Below are positions 43,620-51,786 of a stretch of 58,319 nucleotides of DNA, piece after piece. Numbering within the stretch: position 1 is the stretch's first letter; every line of letters starts with the position of its first letter. The notes beneath the pieces were generated by a model. It saw nothing but the letters and a program-made list of their open reading frames with translations. It did not search any database and had not been told where the DNA came from. The translations under genes were made by a program, and so were the position numbers. This DNA is from Candidatus Gastranaerophilales bacterium (GTDB lineage: Bacteria > Cyanobacteriota > Vampirovibrionia > Gastranaerophilales > Gastranaerophilaceae), in NCBI GenBank assembly GCA_910588555.1, contig CAJUPC010000011.1:1-58319 (forward strand). Direction: 5' to 3'.

Positions 43620-44795
43620 TTAACCGCAAAGTGCAAGCAAAATACCTGCCGCAACACCTGAGCCGATTACACCAGCTACGTTTGGTCCCATTGCGTGCAT
43701 CAACAAGTAGTTTTGAGGGTTAGCTTCCAAACCTACTTTGTTAGCAACACGAGCCGCCATAGGAACAGCAGAAACACCTGCCGCACCGATTAACGGGTTG
43801 ATTTTGGTTTTGCTGAACATGTTCATAATCTTTGCAAAAATAACACCTGCACCTGTTGCAAATGAGAATGCCAAAATACCTAAAATTAAGATAAACAATG
43901 TCTGCAAAGTTAAGAATTGGTCAGCCGACAATTTAGAACCTACAGAAAGTCCTAAGAAAATAGTTACAATGTTAATCAAAGCATTTTGCATTGTATCTGA
44001 TAATCTGTCAACAACACCGCATTCTTTGCATAAGTTACCAAATGTCAATGCACCAATCAACGGACAAGCATCCGGCAAGAAAATTATACATAATCCCAAT
44101 ACAACAAGCGGGAATACAATTTTTTCTCTTTTTGTAACTTCTCTCAACTGTGACATTTGAATTTCACGTTCAGCTTTTGTTGTTAAAAGTTTCATAATAG
44201 GAGGCTGAATAACAGGTACCAACGCCATGTATGAATAAGCAGCAACAGCAATTGCACCTAATAATTCAGGAGCTAATTTTGATGTTACATAAATTGAAGT
44301 TGGACCATCAGCACCACCGATAATACCGATTGCGCCTGATTGCGGTAAAGTAAATCCGAATATGCATAAAGCCAAAAGCAATGCACCGAAAATACCGAAC
44401 TGTGCCGCACCGCCTAAAAGTGCAGTTTTAGGGTTGGCAATTAACGGACCAAAGTCAGTCATTGCTCCAACACCCATAAAGATAATCAAAGGGAACAACC
44501 CCTGATGAATACCTGCTTCATAAATAATTCCCAAAAATCCATGCGGTCCTGCAATATCTGCAACGGGAATATTTGATAATAAACCGCCAAAAGCAATCGG
44601 AACAAGCAATAGCGGCTCATATTGTTTTTTTATACCTAACCACAAAAGAAAACAGCAAATAACAAGCATTATCGGTGAACCGAATTGGTGCAAGAATTGC
44701 TCAAATCCGTTTGTGATATTAGGGTCAACGGGCTGTACAAAGTTTGCAATCCCTGTTGATTCCCATAATTTCATTAAACTGTCTTGTATGTTCAT
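43620..44795 (-). CDS. oadB: Sodium-pump decarboxylase beta subunit
   Basis: A 391-residue membrane protein, the beta subunit that couples decarboxylation of carboxybiotin to sodium export. There are about nine to eleven membrane helices. IGIIGGADGPTSIYVTSKLA holds the conserved Asp of the ion path, and NYLLMHAMGPNVAGVIGSG the conserved Asn/Ser segment. It lies last in the operon birA-oadG-oadA-oadB, before a terminator. The family includes oxaloacetate, glutaconyl-CoA and methylmalonyl-CoA pumps. Confidence 0.93.
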   Translation of the reverse strand: MNIQDSLMKLWESTGIANFVQPVDPNITNGFEQFLHQFGSPIMLVICCFLLWLGIKKQYEPLLLVPIAFGGLLSNIPVADIAGPHGFLGIIYEAGIHQGLFPLIIFMGVGAMTDFGPLIANPKTALLGGAAQFGIFGALLLALCIFGFTLPQSGAIGIIGGADGPTSIYVTSKLAPELLGAIAVAAYSYMALVPVIQPPIMKLLTTKAEREIQMSQLREVTKREKIVFPLVVLGLCIIFLPDACPLIGALTFGNLCKECGVVDRLSDTMQNALINIVTIFLGLSVGSKLSADQFLTLQTLFILILGILAFSFATGAGVIFAKIMNMFSKTKINPLIGAAGVSAVPMAARVANKVGLEANPQNYLLMHAMGPNVAGVIGSGVAAGILLALCG

Positions 44796-44815
44796 ATCTC
44801 TTTATCCTTTATTAA

Positions 44816-44833
44816 CGGAGGCAAAAGCCTCCG
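44816..44833. repeat. Hairpin repeat copy 2, between oadA and oadB
   Basis: CGGAGGC AAAA GCCTCCG, a 7-base stem with a four-base loop. Sixteen bases match the copy at 32204-32219. Without a T-run it is not a full terminator; it may tune the ratio of the two subunits. Confidence 0.65.
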
Positions 44834-44846
44834 ATTTATGTTTTAC

Positions 44847-46652
44847 TTACGCTATTGTAACCAATACATCGCCTGTTTTAACTTTAGCACCGAGTTCAAC
44901 TTCAACAGAACTTACCGTACCTGATACAGGAGATTTAATTTCTGTTTCCATTTTCATTGCTTCAACAACAAGAAGAACGTCGCCTTCTTCGATTGTATCG
45001 CCTGCTGAAACCTGAACTTTAAGAACTACACCCGGCAAAGCTGCTTTAACAGGTGTACCTTCACCTTGAGGCGCATGATCTGCTTCAATACCATTTTTAA
45101 CATCAAAGTCATAAAGTTTTCCGTTCACGGTTGCTTTATTACCTTCAAGTGCAACTGCATATTTTTTGCCGTTTACAGTAATAGTGTAACCGTCAGAAGC
45201 GTTTCCGGCATCTTGAGCAGGAGCAGCATCTGCTGATTTTTTATTAACTGAAACTGACCCTTTACCTAACAAGAAGTCAATACCTTTATCAAGGTTACCA
45301 TCTTTACAAGCTGCTGCAATAAATAAGTTTTCATCAGTTACAGGCAATCCTGCAGCTTTTAATCTTTCTTCAGCAGGTTTAAGTCCTTTTTCAGGATCTC
45401 TATCATTCAAGTCAACAACTTTTTCTGTAGTAGGCTGTAAACCTGTTTTTTCTTCAGCCCATTTGACCAATTCAGGATCCGGCTCACAAGGAGTTTTTCC
45501 GAAATATCCCAAAATCATTTTTGCATAACCAGGGTTAGCTTGATCCCAAGGCTTTTCAGTAATTGCATTTAAGAATGATTGTTGAGCATAGAATTGAGAA
45601 ACAGGAGTTACAGATGTTGCAAATCCGCCTCTTTCAACAACTTCTTTCATATTGGCAATAACTTTTGGGAATTTATCCAACATACCCATATCTTTTAATT
45701 GGTTTACAGTTGTTGCAGTTGCACCACCCGGCAACGGAGCTTGAATAAGTATCGGGTTCACCGCTAAAGAAATTGGTGATAAAGGATAATCTTTCATGCA
45801 TTCTTTGAAGATTTCTTCTGTTTCCATGATTTTACCGATATCCAAACCTAAATCATAGTCTGTACCTTTCAAAGCATGCCACATAGAAATAATATCAGGT
45901 TGTCCTGTACCGCCTGAAACAGGTTTCATTGCCAAATCAATTCCGTCAGCTCCGCCGTCAAGAGCTGCAAGATAAGCAGCCAAACCGGTTCCTGCTGTTT
46001 CGTGTGAGTGGAATCTGATGTGCGCATCAGGCCCTAAAATTTCTCTTGTTCTTCTGATAGTTTCATAAACTTTTCTCGGATTAGATGTACCTGAAGCATC
46101 TTTAAATGCAAGGCTGTCAAACGGAATACCCGCGTCTAATATATTTCTTAAAACTTTTTCATAAAAATCAGGATCATGAGCACCTTCACAACCGTATGGA
46201 AGCTCCATCATAGTGATTGTAACTTCGTGCTGTAAGCCGTGTTTTTTGATTGAATTTGCAGAGTCAATCAAATTGTTTACGTCATTTAAAGCGTCAAAGT
46301 TTCTGATAACATTTACACCGTGTTTAGCAAACATTTTTGCGTGCAAATCAATAACGTCACGAGGCTGAGAATTCAAGCCTACTACGTTTACACCACGAGC
46401 TAGTGATTGTAATTTTACATCAGGTCCGACAGCTTCTCTAATTTTGTCCATAGTTTCAAATGCATTTTCATTACAGAAGAAAATCGGTGCCTGAAATCTT
46501 GCGCCGCCTGCTGTTTCAAAGTGGTTCAAACCTGCATTAACAGCTGCCTGCAAAGCAGGAATAAAATCATCTACAAGAACTTTTGCCCCGTAAATTGATT
46601 GGAATCCGTCACGAAATGACGTATCCATTACCTTAATTAGTTTTTTACCCAT
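44847..46652 (-). CDS. oadA: Biotin-carrying carboxyltransferase / decarboxylase alpha subunit
   Basis: A 601-residue protein. The N-terminal barrel starts VMDTSFRDGFQSIYGAKVLV with the metal-binding Asp; the common form of this motif has His where Phe stands here. LAFKDASGTSNPRKVYETIR holds the catalytic Lys. The conserved helical domain (PycA/OadA type) follows. The C-terminus is a biotinyl domain with VVEAMKMETEI and biotin Lys567. It moves CO2 from oxaloacetate (or pyruvate in the reverse direction) to biotin. The substrate is not certain, given the Phe. It starts 60 bases downstream of oadG. Confidence 0.9.
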   Translation of the reverse strand: MGKKLIKVMDTSFRDGFQSIYGAKVLVDDFIPALQAAVNAGLNHFETAGGARFQAPIFFCNENAFETMDKIREAVGPDVKLQSLARGVNVVGLNSQPRDVIDLHAKMFAKHGVNVIRNFDALNDVNNLIDSANSIKKHGLQHEVTITMMELPYGCEGAHDPDFYEKVLRNILDAGIPFDSLAFKDASGTSNPRKVYETIRRTREILGPDAHIRFHSHETAGTGLAAYLAALDGGADGIDLAMKPVSGGTGQPDIISMWHALKGTDYDLGLDIGKIMETEEIFKECMKDYPLSPISLAVNPILIQAPLPGGATATTVNQLKDMGMLDKFPKVIANMKEVVERGGFATSVTPVSQFYAQQSFLNAITEKPWDQANPGYAKMILGYFGKTPCEPDPELVKWAEEKTGLQPTTEKVVDLNDRDPEKGLKPAEERLKAAGLPVTDENLFIAAACKDGNLDKGIDFLLGKGSVSVNKKSADAAPAQDAGNASDGYTITVNGKKYAVALEGNKATVNGKLYDFDVKNGIEADHAPQGEGTPVKAALPGVVLKVQVSAGDTIEEGDVLLVVEAMKMETEIKSPVSGTVSSVEVELGAKVKTGDVLVTIA

Positions 46653-46690
46653 ATTTTTTATCCTTTCTGTAGAATTTCAAATTTTTCCAA

Positions 46691-46710
46691 AGCCCAATGG
46701 GCTACGTAGC
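46691..46710. repeat. Overlapping inverted repeats before oadA
   Basis: AGCCC AAT GGGCT, then the palindrome GCTACGTAGC sharing bases with it, in the oadG-oadA spacer. No T-run. It may be an RNA processing or balance point. Confidence 0.35.
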
Positions 46711-46711
46711 A

Positions 46712-46942
46712 CTATTTTCTTGCCAAAATCGCCGCAATAGCAACTGCAATTGCCGCATTATCATTTGTTGTTTTAGCTGATTTTTTCTCAACAACTTCAA
46801 CTTTTTCAGGGAAAATTTTGTTCAAATAACCCACGAATGCGGACATTCCATACATAGCCGCAATCAAAATACATAAGAAACACAATACAAAGCCCATACC
46901 AAGCCCCATAAGTGTTAATCCTGCCATTAATGTTTCACTCAT
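46712..46942 (-). CDS. oadG: Sodium-pump decarboxylase gamma-like subunit
   Basis: A 76-residue protein with one membrane helix (LTLMGLGMGFVLCFLCILIA) at the N-terminus and a short charged tail (VEVVEKKSAKTTND). This is the usual layout of OadG, which ties alpha and beta together. Sequence is too short for a firm family match; position between birA and oadA supports it. It overlaps birA by 4 bases (ATGA). Confidence 0.8.
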   Translation of the reverse strand: MSETLMAGLTLMGLGMGFVLCFLCILIAAMYGMSAFVGYLNKIFPEKVEVVEKKSAKTTNDNAAIAVAIAAILARK

Positions 46943-47682
46943 AATATATCTCCTATTGTCAATACAAATTCTTTATTATCTTTTTCCAGAACAAGTTCAC
47001 CTTCACTATTTACAGTTTTTGCAAATCCTGTTTTAGTATCTGAGAATCCTTTTACGGATATTTCTTTACCAAGAAAACATGCTCTTTTAATATAATCATT
47101 TTCAATCATGACAAAACCTTTATTCAAGAATTCATCATAGTTTTCAAAAAATCTTTCCAGCAATTTATCCAAAAACTCATTCTTATCAATAAAATGCCCT
47201 ACTTCAATATTGAGCGCAGTAACTTCTTTGTCAGTAATTTTAGCTAAATCTTCTTTTTGAGCATTTAAATTAATCCCTGCACCAAGAACAAGTCCTTTAA
47301 AATTTTGTCCCTGCATAACGGTTTCGGATAATATTCCTGAAATTTTCTTACCGTCAACAAGGACATCATTAGGCCATTTAATTTGAGGTTTAAAACCATA
47401 TTGTTCTAACATTTCACACAAAATAACAGAAAAGTATTGTGTTAAATTAGCATAAAGCGGCTTAAATTCATCAGAGGGTTTTAAAATTAAAGACATGAAG
47501 ATATTTTCTGAACCCAAATCCACCCATGCTCTTTCAAAACGTCCCCGGCCATGCGTTTGCTTCAAAGCAGAAACGATTGTTCTGTCAGAAAGTATTGGCA
47601 GATTTGCCTTTGCATACGAATTGGTAGAGTCTGTCTCCTCCAACTGCATAATATGAAAATTCGCCCTCTGTATTAAACTCAT
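46939..47682 (-). CDS. birA: Biotin-protein ligase
   Basis: A 247-residue enzyme that attaches biotin, here most likely to Lys567 of the alpha subunit made from the same operon. TDSTNSYAKANL begins the catalytic domain. KQTHGRGRFERAWVDLGSEN is the biotinyl-AMP-binding motif, KWPNDVLVDGKKISGILSE the core, and VLGAGINLNAQ follows. It has no N-terminal DNA-binding domain, so it is not a BirA repressor. ATG 47682 is preferred over a TTG at 47706; neither has a strong box, and a third ATG would cut into the fold. It is divergent from atpB. Confidence 0.92.
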   Translation of the reverse strand: MSLIQRANFHIMQLEETDSTNSYAKANLPILSDRTIVSALKQTHGRGRFERAWVDLGSENIFMSLILKPSDEFKPLYANLTQYFSVILCEMLEQYGFKPQIKWPNDVLVDGKKISGILSETVMQGQNFKGLVLGAGINLNAQKEDLAKITDKEVTALNIEVGHFIDKNEFLDKLLERFFENYDEFLNKGFVMIENDYIKRACFLGKEISVKGFSDTKTGFAKTVNSEGELVLEKDNKEFVLTIGDIL

Positions 47683-47713
47683 ATATATCAATTGTAAAAC
47701 AAACAAAAAAAAT

Positions 47714-47742
47714 TTGCGATTTTTTTTTGAGTGAGTTAAAAT
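47714..47742 (+). promoter_or_regulatory. Probable ATP synthase promoter
   Basis: TTGCGA (47714-47719), 17-base spacer, TAAAAT (47737-47742). It lies in the 80-base gap between birA and atpB. AAGGGAG follows, eight bases before the ATG. Confidence 0.5.
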
Positions 47743-47762
47743 AAGTTCATAAGGGAGAAATT

Positions 47763-48455
47763 ATGGAGCATTGGATTTACACACTTAATATTTTTGGGCA
47801 TGCTGTGTCCTTAAATTTGGATACTGTTTTTACAATGTGGTTTGCAATGGCTGTTGTAATAATATTTGCGCTGCTCGCAACCAGACATCTTTCTCTTGTG
47901 CCAAATAAATTGCAGGCTATATCTGAAAGTATTATGCAATTTTTCTACGGAACACTTGATACTATGATTGAAACAGAGAATAAAAAACATGTTCCGTTAA
48001 TTGCTTCATTATTTTTATTTATCGTTACGGCAAATCTTATGGGACAGCTTCCTTTAAGAATTATTCATTTAAAAAACGGCGGCGAACTTGCTTCTCCGAC
48101 AAACGATATTAACTTAACAGCCGCAATGGCTATTATTGTTTTGATATACTATGTGGCAATGGGAATTAAGGCAAAAGGTAAAAAATTCCTTATCCATGAT
48201 TTCAGTTTTACAGGAATTGTAATGGCATTAGTTGAAGTTCTTGAAATGTTTACAAGACCTTTAAGCCTTGCTATCCGACTATTCGCAAATATTTTTGCAG
48301 GAGAAATTCTTGTTTCAATAGCATTAGGTGCGGCAGCTTATTTCTTGCCGTTACCGATTATGTTATTTGAAATCTTGGTAGCATTTATTCAAGCTACAGT
48401 ATTTATGATGCTGACAATAGCTTATATAGGTTCGGCAGTAAAAGAAGAACATTAA
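47763..48455 (+). CDS. atpB: ATP synthase subunit a
   Basis: A 230-residue membrane subunit of F0 forming the ion half-channels. RPLSLAIRLFANIFAGEILV holds the essential Arg facing the c ring. There are five or six membrane helices. It is the first gene of an operon in the cyanobacterial order. AGGGAG precedes the ATG. Confidence 0.95.
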   Translation: MEHWIYTLNIFGHAVSLNLDTVFTMWFAMAVVIIFALLATRHLSLVPNKLQAISESIMQFFYGTLDTMIETENKKHVPLIASLFLFIVTANLMGQLPLRIIHLKNGGELASPTNDINLTAAMAIIVLIYYVAMGIKAKGKKFLIHDFSFTGIVMALVEVLEMFTRPLSLAIRLFANIFAGEILVSIALGAAAYFLPLPIMLFEILVAFIQATVFMMLTIAYIGSAVKEEH

Positions 48456-48491
48456 TTATAATAAAAATAAAATATAAAAAGGAGAGTTAAA

Positions 48492-48731
48492 ATGGTAGAC
48501 ACAGCAACAGTTTCACAAATGGCACATTTAGGTGCAGGTATCGCAATCGGTTTTGGTGCGGTAGGTGCAGGACTTGGTATCGGTTTTGCGACAAAAGGTT
48601 TGATGGACGCAGTTTCAAGACAGCCCGAAGTTGCAGGTAAAGCTTTCGGTTTCTTCTTGCTTGGTGCGGCTTTGTCAGAAGCTTGTGCGTTGTACGCATT
48701 CGTTATCGCGTTTATGCTTTTAGGTAAATAG
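48492..48731 (+). CDS. atpE: ATP synthase subunit c
   Basis: A 79-residue hairpin subunit of the rotor ring. Helix 1 has GAGLGIGFATKG; the loop is SRQPE; helix 2 has LGAALSEACALYAFVIAF with the ion-binding Glu63. The sodium-type ligands (Gln in helix 1, Ser-Thr after the Glu) are replaced by Ile and Ala-Cys, which points to protons as the coupling ion. AAGGAGAG precedes the ATG. Confidence 0.95.
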   Translation: MVDTATVSQMAHLGAGIAIGFGAVGAGLGIGFATKGLMDAVSRQPEVAGKAFGFFLLGAALSEACALYAFVIAFMLLGK

Positions 48732-48751
48732 CAAGCCGAGCAGAGGTATGA

Positions 48752-48774
48752 GCGCAGCGTTTAACGCGAGGCGC
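48752..48774 (+). other. GC-rich hairpin between atpE and b' genes
   Basis: GCGC AG CGTT T AACG CGAG GCGC folds into a broken stem in a 67-base spacer. It also contains a possible tiny ORF MSAAFNARRS. It is far richer in G and C than the genes beside it. A role in keeping subunit c at higher copy is possible. Confidence 0.4.
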
Positions 48775-48798
48775 AGTTAGAAGAACAGGGTAAAAAAG

Positions 48799-49242
48799 AT
48801 GGAATTTAATGCAACATTTCTAATATCGGCAATGAGTTTTATTTTATTCACAATAATTATGAATAAAATATTCTACAAGCCGCTCGAAAATATCATGAAT
48901 GAACGTCAAAAATTCATTAATGATAACAAACTTGATGCAAAAAATTCAAGCGAAAGAGCGGAAATTCTTTTAAAAGACAGAGAAACCAGACTCAACAAAT
49001 CAGTTGATGAGTCAAAAAAACTTATAGCTGACAAAGTAAACAAAGCCAACGAAAATTCCAATAACCTAATAAGCAAGGCTAAACAAAAATCAACAGAAGA
49101 CATAATTTCAGCAAAAAATGAACTGTCCATACAGGCTGCCGAAGCTGAAAATGAACTTAATTCAAAAGTACAAGCTCTTGCAGAAGTTATATCTTCAAAA
49201 CTGCTCGGTCAGGATGTAAAAATTAATGCGGAGAGGTCATGA
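48799..49242 (+). CDS. ATP synthase subunit b' (second b type)
   Basis: A 147-residue stator subunit. The N-terminal membrane helix is FLISAMSFILFTIIMNKIFY; a long coiled-coil helix follows. It differs from the next gene's b subunit, and a b'/b pair is characteristic of Cyanobacteria, plastids and some other photosynthetic bacteria. It overlaps b by 4 bases. Confidence 0.88.
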   Translation: MEFNATFLISAMSFILFTIIMNKIFYKPLENIMNERQKFINDNKLDAKNSSERAEILLKDRETRLNKSVDESKKLIADKVNKANENSNNLISKAKQKSTEDIISAKNELSIQAAEAENELNSKVQALAEVISSKLLGQDVKINAERS

Positions 49243-49733
49243 ACGAATTTATAAACTTTTGGAAACTGATTGTAGAATCAAATACGTTTAACTTCGCAGT
49301 ATTGCTGCTGATTTTTGCGTTGCTGTTTAAAAAGTTAAATATCTCTGATACGGTAGAAAAAATTAAACAAAACATAATAAAATCAATCGAAGATGCAAAA
49401 CTTGAACGAGAGCAGGCTAAACAAAAACTTACCGAAGCTCAAAATTCAGTTGAGCATGTCGAAGAAGAGATTAAAGAAAGATTACAAGACGCTTCGATAA
49501 GAGCAAAAGGATTAGCCAAACAAATTCAAAATGAAACAAGTTTAAAAGTTAAGCTTATAGAAAAAAACATTGAAAGAGTTATAGAAGCAGAAGAAAAAAC
49601 TCTATCTTCACAAATGAGTGACAAAGCCTTACAATCTGCAATCAGCCTTGCAAAAGAGCATATTACAAAAACTCTTGCAGAAAATCCTGACTTGCACAAC
49701 AAATTTATTGAAGAAAGCATAGGTGAAATATAA
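49239..49733 (+). CDS. atpF: ATP synthase subunit b
   Basis: A 164-residue stator subunit with the membrane helix NFAVLLLIFALLFKKLN and a long charged helix reaching to the delta subunit. It overlaps b' by 4 bases and delta by 1 (TAATG). Confidence 0.9.
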   Translation: MNEFINFWKLIVESNTFNFAVLLLIFALLFKKLNISDTVEKIKQNIIKSIEDAKLEREQAKQKLTEAQNSVEHVEEEIKERLQDASIRAKGLAKQIQNETSLKVKLIEKNIERVIEAEEKTLSSQMSDKALQSAISLAKEHITKTLAENPDLHNKFIEESIGEI

Positions 49734-50257
49734 TGTACGGGCAAATATCAAAATCAGCAATAACTTATGCAAATTCTCTAATTGAGGCAGACAACAACTA
49801 TGAACAAATCTTAAATGATTTGAGAACCGTTCAAAACATAACCTCTCAATCAAAAGAGTTTAATGAAGTTATGCTTAATCCGACAATTTCAGTCAGCACA
49901 AAAAATGAAATTATTGATGAGATATTTAAAAATCAGATAAATGAAAAAGTTATTAATTTCTTAAAAATTCTTGCAGATAAAAAAAGATTTTCTGAATTAA
50001 ACGAAATTATTTCCGCATACAGTGAAAAAGTTGACGAAATTAACAATATAAAAAGAGTTGAAGTTATTTCTGTTGTTGAACTTTCTGAGGAGCAAAAACG
50101 CCAAACCGTAGAAAAACTTCAAAACAGACTTCAAAAAAATGTTGTTGTACAGTGGACGAAAAATGCTGATATTATAGGCGGGCTTGTCATAAAAATTGAC
50201 GACGATATTATTGACAGCAGCCTGAAAAACAAATTAGAAAAATTAAGTAAAATATAG
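49733..50257 (+). CDS. atpH: ATP synthase subunit delta
   Basis: A 174-residue subunit linking F1 to the stator. The N-terminus SKSAITYANSLIEA and the C-terminal WTKNADIIGGLVIKIDDDII, ending in SLKNKLEKL, are typical. It overlaps b by one base. It precedes atpA by 10 bases. Confidence 0.93.
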   Translation: MYGQISKSAITYANSLIEADNNYEQILNDLRTVQNITSQSKEFNEVMLNPTISVSTKNEIIDEIFKNQINEKVINFLKILADKKRFSELNEIISAYSEKVDEINNIKRVEVISVVELSEEQKRQTVEKLQNRLQKNVVVQWTKNADIIGGLVIKIDDDIIDSSLKNKLEKLSKI

Positions 50258-50267
50258 AGGGAAAATT

Positions 50268-51779
50268 ATGGCACTTATAAAACCTGATGAAATCAGTTCT
50301 ATAATCAAAAACAAAATTGAAAACTACGATATTCAAACGGAAGTTTCAAATACAGGAACAGTAATAGAAGTCGGCGACGGTATTGCAAGAATTTACGGAT
50401 TAAGAAACGTAATGTCAAACGAACTTGTAGTGTTTGAAGACGGCGACGATACTCTCGGAATAACCATGAACCTTGAAGAAGACAACGCTGGTGTTGTAAT
50501 TCTAGGTGATTATACTGGAATTAAAGAGGGTATGACCGTAAAAACGACAGGAAGAATTGCTTCTGTTCAAGTAGGCGACGCACTTATCGGAAGAATTATT
50601 GACCCGACAGGCAAACCGCTTGACGGAAAAGGTGAAATTTCTTCCGATAAAACAAGACCTATTGAACGTGTAGCACCGGGTATTGTTGCAAGAAAATCTG
50701 TTCACCAGCCCTTACAAACAGGTTTAACCGCAATTGACGCACTTACACCAATCGGAAGAGGTCAGCGTGAATTGATTATCGGCGACAGACAAACAGGTAA
50801 AACCGCAATTGCAATTGATACAATTATTAACCAGAAAGGTCAAAATGTAATTTGTATCTATGTTGCAATCGGTCAAAAAGCCTCAACGGTTGCACAAATT
50901 GCCAAAACACTTGAAGAAAAAGGTGCAATGGAGTATTCAATTATTGTATCGGCAACGGCAAACGAACCTGCACCGCTTCAATATATTGCTCCGTTTGCGG
51001 GCGTTGCAATTGGTGAAGAATTTATGGAACAGGGCAAAGATGTTTTGATTATCTATGATGATTTGTCAAAACACGCTCAAGCTTACCGTGCAATGAGTTT
51101 GCTTTTAAAAAGACCACCCGGACGTGAAGCATACCCCGGTGACGTATTCTATCTTCACTCAAGATTATTGGAACGTGCTGTTAAATTAAACGACGAATTG
51201 GGCGGCGGAAGTATTACTGCATTACCTATCATTGAAACACAGGCAGGTGACGTATCAGCATATATTCCGACAAACGTAATCTCAATTACAGACGGTCAAA
51301 TTTTCTTAGAAAGTAACTTGTTTAACTCAGGCGTCCGACCCGCTATTAATGCAGGTATTTCTGTATCACGTGTAGGCGGTGCAGCTCAGACAAAAGCTAT
51401 TAAACAGGTTGCAGGACAATTAAGACTTGATTTGGCACAATACAATGAACTTGCAGCATTTGCGCAGTTCGCATCTGACTTAGACCAATCAACCAAAAAT
51501 CAATTATTAAGAGGCGAAAAATTAACAGAAGTTCTGAAACAGCCTCAATACAACCCGTTAAGCGTAGCAGAACAGGTCACAATCCTTTTTGCCGCAAATA
51601 ACGGACTGCTTGACGATATTGCAAACACTGATATTAACCGCTTCAAAAAAGAATGGTTTGCTTATTTGAACACTAATCTTTCTGATTTATCGGTAAGATT
51701 AAATGACGGAGCAGCATTATCTGATGTTGACAAAGAACAGTTAAAAGCGGCTTTGGAAAATTTTAAGAAAACTTTTTGA
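50268..51779 (+). CDS. atpA: ATP synthase subunit alpha
   Basis: A 503-residue F1 subunit. Walker A is IGDRQTGKTAIAIDTI, Walker B is VLIIYDDLSKHAQAYR, and the family signature SRVGGAAQTKAIKQVAG is present. GAGGG precedes the ATG. The catalytic beta subunit is not in the window. Confidence 0.97.
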   Translation: MALIKPDEISSIIKNKIENYDIQTEVSNTGTVIEVGDGIARIYGLRNVMSNELVVFEDGDDTLGITMNLEEDNAGVVILGDYTGIKEGMTVKTTGRIASVQVGDALIGRIIDPTGKPLDGKGEISSDKTRPIERVAPGIVARKSVHQPLQTGLTAIDALTPIGRGQRELIIGDRQTGKTAIAIDTIINQKGQNVICIYVAIGQKASTVAQIAKTLEEKGAMEYSIIVSATANEPAPLQYIAPFAGVAIGEEFMEQGKDVLIIYDDLSKHAQAYRAMSLLLKRPPGREAYPGDVFYLHSRLLERAVKLNDELGGGSITALPIIETQAGDVSAYIPTNVISITDGQIFLESNLFNSGVRPAINAGISVSRVGGAAQTKAIKQVAGQLRLDLAQYNELAAFAQFASDLDQSTKNQLLRGEKLTEVLKQPQYNPLSVAEQVTILFAANNGLLDDIANTDINRFKKEWFAYLNTNLSDLSVRLNDGAALSDVDKEQLKAALENFKKTF

Positions 51780-51786
51780 GGAATAA

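Noticed and set aside
46939..47682. BirA as biotin repressor
   Set aside because: No N-terminal helix-turn-helix domain; the protein begins almost directly with the catalytic domain.
48487..48699. Open frame on the minus strand over atpE
   Set aside because: A shadow of the highly conserved c-subunit gene, with no ribosome binding site and basic, low-quality composition.
47763..48731. Sodium-driven ATP synthase, because of the adjacent sodium pump
   Set aside because: Subunit c lacks the Gln and Ser-Thr sodium ligands (Ile and Ala-Cys instead).
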